The translations under genes were made by a program, and so were the position numbers. This document shows positions 41,439 through 48,793 of a stretch of DNA of 50,208 bases, in pieces (position 1 is the first letter of the stretch; every line of letters starts with the position of its first letter). Source of the stretch: Candidatus Kappaea frigidicola (GTDB lineage: Bacteria; Omnitrophota; Gorgyraeia; JAGLLT01); NCBI GenBank assembly GCA_030765555.1, contig JAVCCI010000034.1, forward strand, positions 1 through 50,208, in the 5' to 3' direction. The notes below the pieces were generated by a model. It ran no database searches. It was not told the origin of the DNA and saw only the letters and a list, made by a program, of their open reading frames with translations.

Positions 41439-41927
41439 CTAAATCATCTTCAATGGTTTACCAACAACAAAATAGAGTATATAAAAAGGTACTAGTGTAT
41501 AAAGCGCTGCTGGAATGATAAGACTTTTAAGCGTTAAATAAAATCCAGGAAGTTGAAGATCTGCTCTGGCAAAAAGGTAGTAAAGAATGTAGGATAAAAT
41601 AAACATTGCGAAACTAACTAAAAAAAGAGTCCATTTATCTTGCGTATCAATTATTTTTTTATTGAATAAAATTACCATATAAATACATAAGAAAATAAAA
41701 ATATTTAGACCAAATGGGCCAGCAGAAAAAATATCACAGGCCAGGCCTGCAAAAAGAGCAATAAGAAAAGCTGAAAACGTATCAGAAAAAAGACTGAAAA
41801 ATACAACTAATGCAAGTACCAAATCGGGCTTTATACCAAAAATAGCAAAGTAATTTAAAAAACTTATCTGAGCTAATACGCTTCCCACTGTTAAAATGAT
41901 AACGATTATTGTCTTTTTTTTAGACAT
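41439..41927 (-). CDS. mreD: Rod shape-determining protein MreD
   Basis: The 162-aa protein is nearly all hydrophobic, with five to six membrane helices. LNYFAIFGIKPDLVLALVVF and LFAGLACDIFSAGPFGLNIF match conserved MreD positions. It links MreC to the elongasome. It overlaps mreC by 22 nt and precedes mrdA by 3 nt. Sequence conservation in MreD is low, but the operon makes the call secure. Confidence 0.93.
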   Translation of the reverse strand: MSKKKTIIVIILTVGSVLAQISFLNYFAIFGIKPDLVLALVVFFSLFSDTFSAFLIALFAGLACDIFSAGPFGLNIFIFLCIYMVILFNKKIIDTQDKWTLFLVSFAMFILSYILYYLFARADLQLPGFYLTLKSLIIPAALYTLVPFYILYFVVGKPLKMI

Positions 41928-42691
41928 AGAACATCTTCTAGGTTAATTAAGTTATATTCTGGTTTTACGATAGATGTTTTATAAGTGTAAGAAGGATCAT
42001 AATCAATACTTACAACTTTACCGACATATATACCTTCAGGATAAATTGAGCTATTTGCAGAAGTTATAACGCGATCACCAATAATAATCTTACTATCTAG
42101 AGGTAAATATTTTAACCTACACAAACCATCGTAGAAACCCTCTAAAATAGCCTCATCCCTTGTTCTCTGGACCTTAACAGCAACTTTGCTTGCTGGATCA
42201 GTAATTAACATAACTCTTGCATATCCTGCATGAGCACTAATAACCTTACCAGCTAAACCTCCAAAATATATTACACCCACTGCATCTTTTATCCCCGCCT
42301 TTGAACCCTTATCAAGTAATAGCGTGTTTCTCCAGTTAGAAGGATCTCTACCAATAACATGGCAAGCAACAGTATCAAAAGTCAAACTCTTTTTATAATC
42401 GAGCAAGTCCTTGAGTCTTTGGTTTTCAAGACGTAATTCATCAGAAGTTTTAACGTCGTAATGAATTTTGGTTAATTTATCCTTGATATCTTTATTCTCT
42501 TTGAGAAGTTTTTTATACTGAAGCATGCCTATCATATCCTTAGAAGAAACATCAGATATATAAAGCGGATATTGTGAAAGATAAATTATGGGTAATTTAA
42601 TTTTTGAAGATATAGTATCGGGAAGGAAGATAATAGAAATTATTAAAAAAAATAATATTATAACTAACCACTTATGAGTTCGCGCTGTCAC
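41906..42691 (-). CDS. mreC: Rod shape-determining protein MreC
   Basis: The 261-aa protein has one N-terminal membrane helix, a coiled-coil (KKLLKENKDIKDKLTKI into LRLENQRLKDLLDYK) and a periplasmic double beta-barrel domain with VIGRDPSNWRNTLLLDKG, GVIYFGGLAGKVI and LITDPASKVAVKVQ. It scaffolds PBP2 and RodA. It starts 11 nt after mreB and overlaps mreD. Confidence 0.95.
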   Translation of the reverse strand: MTARTHKWLVIILFFLIISIIFLPDTISSKIKLPIIYLSQYPLYISDVSSKDMIGMLQYKKLLKENKDIKDKLTKIHYDVKTSDELRLENQRLKDLLDYKKSLTFDTVACHVIGRDPSNWRNTLLLDKGSKAGIKDAVGVIYFGGLAGKVISAHAGYARVMLITDPASKVAVKVQRTRDEAILEGFYDGLCRLKYLPLDSKIIIGDRVITSANSSIYPEGIYVGKVVSIDYDPSYTYKTSIVKPEYNLINLEDVLCLKKRQ

Positions 42692-42702
42692 ATTCCATTA
42701 TC

Positions 42703-43770
42703 CTATGTTTCGTATTTACCAAGCTCAGCTATTTTTTTAAGATATTTTATTTCTTCTAACATCTTACCAGTGCCCAAGCAAACTGCCGTGAGCGGATCAT
42801 CAGCCACAGTTACCGGCAAACCTGTCTCTTCCGACAGTAGTTTATCTAAATTACGCAACAAAGCACCGCCACCAGCTAAAATAAGTCCTCTATCAACTAA
42901 ATCAGCTGATAGCTCTGGGGGTGTCCTTTCAAGCGTTTGCCTAACAGATTCAACAATAAGAGCTATAGGCTCTGACAAAGCTTCCCTAACTTCTTCAGAA
43001 GTAATTGTTAAAGTCTTAGGAAGTCCCGCCACTAAATCACGCCCTTTTACTTCCATGCTCAACTCTTCCTCCAGAGGATAAGCTGAACCAATTCTAATTT
43101 TAATCTCTTCTGCAGTCCTTTCACCAATCATTAAGTTGTAAACTTTTTTCAAATGGCTGATAATGGAATTATCCATTTCATTACCGCCAATTCTTAATGA
43201 TTTGGCACAAACTATTCCGCCTAAAGAAATGACTGCTATCTCAGTAGTACCTCCACCTATATCAACTATCATGTTGCCAGTCGGATCTTGAATAGGCAAC
43301 CCAGCACCTATAGCAGCTGCTAGTGGCTGCTCAACCAAGTAAACCTGCCTTGCACCAGCATGCTCAGCAGAATCCTTGACAGCACGCCTCTCGACTTCAG
43401 TGATACCTGATGGAATAGCAACAACTATACACGGCCTGATAAATGTCCTGCTTTTATGAGCCTTTCTTATAAAATAACGTAACATACTCTCTGATATCTC
43501 AAAATCAGCAATTACGCCATCCTTCATTGGCCTAATAGGAACTATGCTTCCAGGGGTTCTTCCCAGCATTCTCTTTGCTTCTTCCCCTACTGCTAAAACC
43601 TTAGATGTCCCTTTTTGAATAGTAACTACAGATGGCTCACACAAAACAATACCCTGGTTTTTTACATATACCAGAGTATTAGCAGTACCTAAATCTATGC
43701 CGATATCATTTGAAAAGAAACCAGCTAAATTATAATAAACATCTCTAATAAAAATAAATATTTTTTTCAT
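42703..43770 (-). CDS. mreB: Rod shape-determining actin homologue MreB
   Basis: The 355-aa cytoplasmic actin-like filament protein steers side-wall synthesis. It has GIDLGTANTLVYVK, ADFEISESMLRYFI, MIVDIGGGTTEIAVISLGG and LILAGGGALLRNL. A short amphipathic N terminus (MKKIFIFIRDVYYNLAGFFS) may bind the membrane. The frame extends to 43854, but that reaches into the promoter; ATG 43770 with CAGGGA upstream is the real start. It is first in the cell-shape operon. Confidence 0.97.
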   Translation of the reverse strand: MKKIFIFIRDVYYNLAGFFSNDIGIDLGTANTLVYVKNQGIVLCEPSVVTIQKGTSKVLAVGEEAKRMLGRTPGSIVPIRPMKDGVIADFEISESMLRYFIRKAHKSRTFIRPCIVVAIPSGITEVERRAVKDSAEHAGARQVYLVEQPLAAAIGAGLPIQDPTGNMIVDIGGGTTEIAVISLGGIVCAKSLRIGGNEMDNSIISHLKKVYNLMIGERTAEEIKIRIGSAYPLEEELSMEVKGRDLVAGLPKTLTITSEEVREALSEPIALIVESVRQTLERTPPELSADLVDRGLILAGGGALLRNLDKLLSEETGLPVTVADDPLTAVCLGTGKMLEEIKYLKKIAELGKYET

Positions 43771-43797
43771 TTTTTCCCTGCCTTTACTCGCTTTAAA

Positions 43798-43827
43798 ATT
43801 ATAACAAAAAGGGGTGTTAAATGTCAA
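43798..43827 (-). promoter_or_regulatory. Promoter of the mreBCD-mrdA-rodA operon
   Basis: On the minus strand both boxes are perfect: TTGACA (43822-43827) and TATAAT (43798-43803), with an 18-nt spacer, about 28 nt before the mreB ATG. Confidence 0.9.
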
Positions 43828-43861
43828 ACAGTTTTTATATACTGTAATAAGCATTCATGGG

Positions 43862-45151
43862 TTACATAATTACCTGCATTAGATTTTTAAAAAAATCAGG
43901 AAACGAAGTTTCGATACAATCAGTATCAATAACTTCTGTTGTTCCCCTAGAAACCAAACCGGCAATTAAAAAACTCATGGCTGTGCGATGATCAGAATAA
44001 CTATCAATTTCAGCCCCCCGCAAAGATGTAGGACCAGTTATATAAATATCATTTCCTTGAACATCAATCTTAGCTCCCATTTTACTTAACCCAACAGTCA
44101 TAGATTCAATTCTATCAGTTTCTTTAACTCTAAGTTCAGCAGCATCTTTTATCTGGCTAGTTCCGTGAGCTTGCGTAGCAGCTACCATCAATATGGGAAT
44201 TTCATCAATTAATCTAGGTATCATATTCTTTTCTATTATAAAGGGCTTAAGCTCAGACGACTTAACGCATATGTCAGCTAATGGCTCAATGGCCTCAGGT
44301 GCTTTATTTATGATACTTAAATCAGCTTCCATTCGTTGCAAGATGTCCAATAAGCCTGTCCTAGTTTTATTAACACCCACATTTTTAATCATAATTTCAG
44401 AATTCTCTGTAATTAATGCAGCTATAATAAAAAAAGCCGCGCTTGAAATATCAGCTGGTATTTTAATGTCTCGAGCTTTCAACTTATCAATCGGATTTAC
44501 AGTTACCTTCAAACCGTCAATTTCAATATCCGCACCAAATGCTTTGAGCATATTTTCAGTATGGTCTCTAGACTTAAATGGTTCAGTAATTGAAGTTGGC
44601 CCAGAGGCATTTAATCCCGCTAACAATAAGGATGATTTTACCTGAGCACTCGATACTGGACTAACATAATTTATTCCTTTTAATTTCTTACCTTTTATAG
44701 TTAATGGTAAATGTCCAGCATCCTCAGGCCCTTGAATATCAGCACCCATCATTCTTAACGGTTGAGTTATTCTTTTCAAAGGCCTTAAAGACAAAGAATC
44801 ATCACCAGTTAAAACACTAGACAAAAAACTTCCAGCTAAAATTCCAGAAGTTAGCCTTAAACCAGTACCTGAATTGCCAAAATATAAATCATCTTCCGGC
44901 TGCTTGAGAGAATCGTAACCATTTGAATTTATATGATAAGAATTTTGATCTTTCTGGATAATCTCAATTCCTAACTTGCGAAATACATCTATAGTCCAAA
45001 GGCAATCTTCGCTTTTCAAAAAATTACTTACAAAGGTTGTGCCATTACTGATGCTTGCAATCATCACCGCTCTATGAGATATAGATTTATCAGCAGGTAC
45101 TATAGCTTCGCCCTTAAGTTGATTGTGTTTTTCTATTTTTATTTTTTTCAT
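43862..45151 (-). CDS. aroA: 3-phosphoshikimate 1-carboxyvinyltransferase (EPSP synthase)
   Basis: It joins phosphoenolpyruvate to shikimate-3-phosphate in aromatic amino acid synthesis. It has PADKSISHRAVMIAS, YFGNSGTGLRLTSG, PVSSAQVKSSLLLAGL, RVKETDRIESM and YSDHRTAMSFLIAGL. Length (429 aa) is normal. The ATG gives the usual N terminus, but it lies 3 nt after the T-run of the upstream terminator and has no Shine-Dalgarno. How it is transcribed and initiated is unclear. It is a monocistronic gene between that terminator and the mreB promoter. Confidence 0.97.
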   Translation of the reverse strand: MKKIKIEKHNQLKGEAIVPADKSISHRAVMIASISNGTTFVSNFLKSEDCLWTIDVFRKLGIEIIQKDQNSYHINSNGYDSLKQPEDDLYFGNSGTGLRLTSGILAGSFLSSVLTGDDSLSLRPLKRITQPLRMMGADIQGPEDAGHLPLTIKGKKLKGINYVSPVSSAQVKSSLLLAGLNASGPTSITEPFKSRDHTENMLKAFGADIEIDGLKVTVNPIDKLKARDIKIPADISSAAFFIIAALITENSEIMIKNVGVNKTRTGLLDILQRMEADLSIINKAPEAIEPLADICVKSSELKPFIIEKNMIPRLIDEIPILMVAATQAHGTSQIKDAAELRVKETDRIESMTVGLSKMGAKIDVQGNDIYITGPTSLRGAEIDSYSDHRTAMSFLIAGLVSRGTTEVIDTDCIETSFPDFFKNLMQVIM

Positions 45152-45154
45152 TTC

Positions 45155-45184
45155 AAAAAAAAGGGGCTAGATTAATCTAACCCC
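45155..45184 (-). terminator. Strong terminator of the coiled-coil gene
   Basis: An 8-bp stem (arms 45177-45184 and 45163-45170, one G-T pair, four G-C pairs at the base) is followed by eight Ts on the minus strand. It ends 3 nt before the aroA ATG. Confidence 0.92.
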
Positions 45185-45215
45185 ATAAGAGCGCAAATTT
45201 AATGCTCCATATATT

Positions 45216-45992
45216 TCAAAGTTTTTTTACCTCATCATCTTCCTGAATTTCACCACTGAGATCCTCTGGTAAAATTTTAGCTGACGACATATCTTTATAT
45301 ACTTGCTCAACCTCAACTTTAGCTAATAATTCACCATCTCTATAAACACCAAACTGCGCACCAACACCTACTCCATTCTGTTCACCCAAATCAATAACTA
45401 TGAAATTAAACTCTTTATTAACAACTAAGACTCTTCCATCACTAATCATTTCATCGGCCTTGACAATAACAGTTCCCAACTCCACTTCATCTTCAGAATC
45501 TGAAGATATAACATTTCCAGAACTAATCTTAGCCTCTAAAGCTTTTTTTGCTAACCTAATTTGATTAAGTTTATTAAGAAGCTCTTCATTCTCTGATTCA
45601 AGACCTGAATATTTACTCTTAAGCCCAGAGAGGCTGCTTTCATGATCACTCATTTTTGTTTTAAGAGTGGCAATTTCAGAATCTTTATTTTTTAAATTTG
45701 ATTCCGCTGCTTGCCTTTTACTCTTCTCAGAACCTACCTGAACTTCTAATTGCTCTGCCTCTTGCTTCAAAGAATCTAAATCAGATTGAACACTTGCTAT
45801 TTGAGCCTTTATTTCATCGCGTTCCTTCTGAAGATCATTTTTAGCAGTTTGAAGTTGTGAAATCTGCGAACAAAGCTCCACATTTTTTGCTTTTTCCTTC
45901 ATTTGCAAAAATAATAACCCACCTGCTAAAGCCGCAAATATCACACAAAATATAATTAGAATTATTAATCCTGTTTTTGGACTCTGAGCCAT
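45216..45992 (-). CDS. Membrane-anchored coiled-coil protein of unknown function
   Basis: The 258-aa protein has one N-terminal membrane helix (about 8-29). A long coiled-coil rich in Glu, Lys, Gln and Ser spans about residues 35-155. A C-terminal ~90-residue domain of beta-type sequence follows (GTVIVKADEMISDGRVLVVN, FNFIVIDLGEQNGVGVGAQF, LLAKVEVEQV). The layout recalls MreC-like envelope scaffolds, but I do not recognise a named family. ATG 45992 is preferred over the adjacent ATG 45995 because GGAGG lies 6 nt before it. It has its own promoter and terminator. Confidence 0.85.
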   Translation of the reverse strand: MAQSPKTGLIILIIFCVIFAALAGGLLFLQMKEKAKNVELCSQISQLQTAKNDLQKERDEIKAQIASVQSDLDSLKQEAEQLEVQVGSEKSKRQAAESNLKNKDSEIATLKTKMSDHESSLSGLKSKYSGLESENEELLNKLNQIRLAKKALEAKISSGNVISSDSEDEVELGTVIVKADEMISDGRVLVVNKEFNFIVIDLGEQNGVGVGAQFGVYRDGELLAKVEVEQVYKDMSSAKILPEDLSGEIQEDDEVKKL

Positions 45993-46025
45993 CATTGCCC
46001 TCCCTTTTTTTATCTATTGTAAATT

Positions 46026-46054
46026 AGTATAACATACTATCATTTCTTTTTCAA
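46026..46054 (-). promoter_or_regulatory. Promoter of the coiled-coil gene
   Basis: On the minus strand TTGAAA (46049-46054), 17 nt and TATACT (46026-46031), about 33 nt before the ATG and 26 nt after the rluD stop. Confidence 0.85.
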
Positions 46055-46079
46055 GATGCAATTGATTATTAAAAAACTT

Positions 46080-46979
46080 TTATAAAGACTCTATATAAAC
46101 GTGCATCTCTTCCGGCATTTTAGCCTCAAAGATTCTAAAATCATCAAAGGCCGGATGATTAAAACCTAATCTAATAGCATGCAACATCTGCCTTGAAGCA
46201 TCACCGCCAACTCCATAACTTCTATCCCCCATTATAGGGTGATTTATGTGCTTCAGATGAACTCTTATCTGGTGGGTTCTGCCAGTTTTCAAACTAAGCT
46301 TAAGAACAGTCTTCTTTTTGTAACGTTTAATGACATTATAATTAGTAATTGCATCTCTATCAGAATTATAATCAATGACTCTCTTAAGCCTCATGTTTAA
46401 TGAGCGACCTATAGGAGCATCAATTACTCCCTGATCAAATTCAACAACCCCCATAACTACTGCGATGTATTCCCTGAGAACAGTTCTCTCTTTAAATTGC
46501 AGAGCTAGTTTTTCATGTGTATTATTGTCCTTGGCAATCACCATCAAACCAGAAGTATCTTTATCAAGTCGATGAACGATGCCAGGTTTAAGCGGACCAG
46601 CAATATCAGAAAGTTTATCAATATGAAAAAGTAAAGCATTCACCATGGTATGCTCGACACCAAATGATGGAGGATGCACCGTTAAACCTACTGGCTTATT
46701 AACAACTACTAGATAATCATCTTGATAAACAACGTCCAATTTAATATCTTCTGCCAATAATACTTGCTCATCCTTCGCCTCAATGGAAACATAAACTTCT
46801 TCATCAGCTTTAATAATATAACGTGGTTTTATCTGTGCACCTTTTATTATAATCGCTCCAGCATCAATCATTTTGCGAATCTCACTTCGCGAAACACAAT
46901 CAGAAAGTTTATCAGCCAGATATTTATCTAAACGAATTCCAGCATCTTCTTGAGTAATTTTAAATACTTTTTTTTGCAT
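46080..46979 (-). CDS. rluD: RluD-type 23S rRNA pseudouridine synthase
   Basis: The 299-aa enzyme has an N-terminal S4 RNA-binding domain (RLDKYLADKLSDCVSRSEI) and a RluA-family catalytic domain with VNKPVGLTVHP, the active-site Asp139 in HRLDKDTSGLMVIA, and LKTGRTHQIRVHL. The S4 domain favours RluD (or RluC) over RluA. It is the last gene of the dksA-lspA-lgt-rluD unit and overlaps lgt by 20 nt. Association of rluD with lspA is common in bacteria. Confidence 0.92.
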   Translation of the reverse strand: MQKKVFKITQEDAGIRLDKYLADKLSDCVSRSEIRKMIDAGAIIIKGAQIKPRYIIKADEEVYVSIEAKDEQVLLAEDIKLDVVYQDDYLVVVNKPVGLTVHPPSFGVEHTMVNALLFHIDKLSDIAGPLKPGIVHRLDKDTSGLMVIAKDNNTHEKLALQFKERTVLREYIAVVMGVVEFDQGVIDAPIGRSLNMRLKRVIDYNSDRDAITNYNVIKRYKKKTVLKLSLKTGRTHQIRVHLKHINHPIMGDRSYGVGGDASRQMLHAIRLGFNHPAFDDFRIFEAKMPEEMHVYIESL

Positions 46980-47706
46980 TTTTTCTTAACCATAAATATA
47001 AACATATTGAAATTACTATAAAAAATAAACTAATTATTTGAGTTAGATTCAAGCCTAACCATATGCGATTCAAATCACCCCTAAGAAAATCAATTAGGTA
47101 TCTTAATAAAGCATAAAAAATAAAGTACAGACAAAATATCTGACCAGCAAAATGTCGCTTTTCATATAATAAATTCAAAGTGATAAATATTATTAACCAG
47201 GCAAATGAATAAAATAACTGTGTTGGATACACAGAATAAGATAATTGTGGAAATTTCATTCCAATTATTGAACTAGTCATTTTACCGTAGCAACATCCAT
47301 TTAAAAAACATCCTATTCGCCCTATAGATTGAGCTAAAGCAAGATAAGGTATAAATAAATCAGCTAAAGGCAAAAAAGATATTTTTTTCTTCTTCAGGAA
47401 TAACCAGCCAAAAATTACTGCCAAAACTAATCCCCCTTGATAAGCTAAACCTCCATGTTGAATCATGATGATCTCCAGGGGGCTATCTAAATAATATCGC
47501 AAGTTCACAATCACGTGTAACAAGCGACCACCAACAACACCACCGATTAAAAGCCAAATACTTAAATCGATAATCAATTGAGAATCAATATTTAACTCTT
47601 TACATTTTCTTATTATTAAAAAAATTGCTACTGAAAACCCAGTAGCCAAAAGTAAACCATATGAATATACTGTTATAGGACCTAATTCACACACTGTCGG
47701 ATGCAT
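46960..47706 (-). CDS. lgt: Prolipoprotein diacylglyceryl transferase
   Basis: This inner-membrane enzyme attaches diacylglycerol from phosphatidylglycerol to the lipobox cysteine. It has several membrane helices, with YSYGLLLATGF at the start and the signature SIGRIGCFLNGCCYG. The frame reaches a TTG at 47721. ATG 47706, overlapping the lspA stop as TAATG and preceded by GGAGTG, is the better start (248 aa). It lies next to lspA, the following step in lipoprotein maturation; the lipoprotein at 2373 is a likely client. Confidence 0.95.
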   Translation of the reverse strand: MHPTVCELGPITVYSYGLLLATGFSVAIFLIIRKCKELNIDSQLIIDLSIWLLIGGVVGGRLLHVIVNLRYYLDSPLEIIMIQHGGLAYQGGLVLAVIFGWLFLKKKKISFLPLADLFIPYLALAQSIGRIGCFLNGCCYGKMTSSIIGMKFPQLSYSVYPTQLFYSFAWLIIFITLNLLYEKRHFAGQIFCLYFIFYALLRYLIDFLRGDLNRIWLGLNLTQIISLFFIVISICLYLWLRKNAKKSI

Positions 47707-48206
47707 TAATTCACTCCGCAACCTTTCTGATTCTGATTAAATATCGCAATAAAGAGAAGTATAATACCGCAGGTTATTGATGTATCAGCCAGATTAAAAA
47801 CCGGCCAAAACCTAAAATCTATAAAATCAATTACATACCCAACTCGCAACCTATCCACTAAATTGCTTAAAGCTCCAGCTAATATCATTGAATATGCAGA
47901 TCTGCTAAGAATATCCCTTGTTGGAGTTTTAAAAATTAAAATAAAAATAAGGATGATAGCTAGAAGACTAATATAAACAAAAAAACTATTGTTACCCGCA
48001 AACAAACCAAAAGCTGTACCAGTATTGTAAACAAGACGCATATCACATATGCCACAGTCTATATAATTACCATCACTTAATTTTGTGATAAAAATGCGCT
48101 TGAGTATCTGATCCAATCCAACTATACTCAATCCCACCAAAAAAGGTATGATTTTAAAAATTATCGTTTTCTTTTTCTTTTTGGTGCTCAATGCATAAAT
48201 CTGCAT
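47706..48206 (-). CDS. lspA: Lipoprotein signal peptidase II
   Basis: It cleaves the signal peptide of diacylated prolipoproteins. The 166-aa protein has four membrane helices and the catalytic aspartates Asp118 (GALSNLVDRL) and Asp141 (FNLADTSI), plus YNTGTAFGLF. The start lies 53 nt inside the dksA-like gene with a poor Shine-Dalgarno, so its translation probably depends on the upstream gene. The N terminus has a lysine-rich tract (STKKKKKT) before the first helix. Confidence 0.95.
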   Translation of the reverse strand: MQIYALSTKKKKKTIIFKIIPFLVGLSIVGLDQILKRIFITKLSDGNYIDCGICDMRLVYNTGTAFGLFAGNNSFFVYISLLAIILIFILIFKTPTRDILSRSAYSMILAGALSNLVDRLRVGYVIDFIDFRFWPVFNLADTSITCGIILLFIAIFNQNQKGCGVN

Positions 48207-48546
48207 AAGGCATAGCCTTTAGTCTTTTCTCTGGTAATTTTTTTTGGCACTCAGAGCAATATCCATAAGTACCCTCCTTAATCCTCTTGAGAGCGTCGTT
48301 AATCTGTCTCAAAAGGTCTTCTTCACTACTAACTAAACCAATAGAAAAATCTCGATTATAATTATCAGTAGCTAAATCGGCTATGTGCAAAGTATGACTT
48401 GATAAATCACCGGATGATTCTTGAATATTCTTAAGTGCATCATCTTCCAAATGTTGTATTTGACTTATCAAAATTTCTCTTTGCTTTTCGAGAAGATTCT
48501 TAAAAAAATTTAGCTTTTCTTTTTTTATTTTTTTGACTTTGACCAT
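48154..48546 (-). CDS. DksA/TraR-family zinc-finger protein
   Basis: The 130-aa protein has an N-terminal helical region, LGLVSSEEDLLRQINDALKR-type coil (near DFSIGLVSSEEDLL), and the zinc finger YGYCSECQKKLPEKRLKAMP then LCIEHQ. The final ligand position is His rather than Cys (C-x2-C, C-x2-H). DksA members modulate RNA polymerase with ppGpp, while shorter relatives such as YteA are less understood. GAGGAGAG precedes the ATG. It starts the lspA-lgt-rluD unit, an arrangement seen in other phyla. Confidence 0.87.
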   Translation of the reverse strand: MVKVKKIKKEKLNFFKNLLEKQREILISQIQHLEDDALKNIQESSGDLSSHTLHIADLATDNYNRDFSIGLVSSEEDLLRQINDALKRIKEGTYGYCSECQKKLPEKRLKAMPYADLCIEHQKEKENDNF

Positions 48547-48793
48547 TTAAACTCTCCTCGTATAATATGTTTATTAAAGACGTTCGCTTTTGCTCACTCT
48601 AAGGATTAAGACGCTCATTTTATTTGCTCTAAGAATTAAGTTTTTTTACTTAATTCCTTGTACAAAACTTAAATTCTAAACTTTAGATGCTATTGTTTTT
48701 TGTATGCTCTACGCTAATATTTCTTGTTAGTTTTTTGCTCTTCACTCTAAATTCTTAGCTATTATTTCTTGCTTCTAACTTAATCCTTAATCC
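48547..48793. repeat. Spacer with degenerate direct and inverted repeats
   Basis: No gene is seen in these 247 nt. The 16-mer at 48713-48728 recurs at 48758-48773 with two changes. Variants of a TGCTC-ACTCTAAG element occur at 48591-48610, 48625-48640 and 48736-48758. A 9-bp perfect inverted repeat (48633-48641/48648-48656) has no proper T-run on the minus strand. GGATTAAG-like words recur at both ends. The spacer must also hold the start signals of the dksA-like gene, but I see no consensus promoter. Confidence 0.65.

Noticed and set aside
43831..43850. Possible aroA terminator with ACAGT/ACTGT arms
   Set aside because: The stem is only 5 bp and lacks a convincing T-run before the mreB -35 box.
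42703..43854. Longer mreB frame starting at 43854
   Set aside because: It would begin upstream of the -35/-10 boxes of its own promoter; ATG 43770 is normal for MreB.
44193..44645. 150-codon plus-strand open frame
   Set aside because: It lies wholly antisense to aroA and shows no family features.
48633..48656. 9-bp inverted repeat considered as an ileS terminator
   Set aside because: On the minus strand the stem is not followed by a T-run and the stem is purely A-T rich; kept only as part of the repeat cluster.
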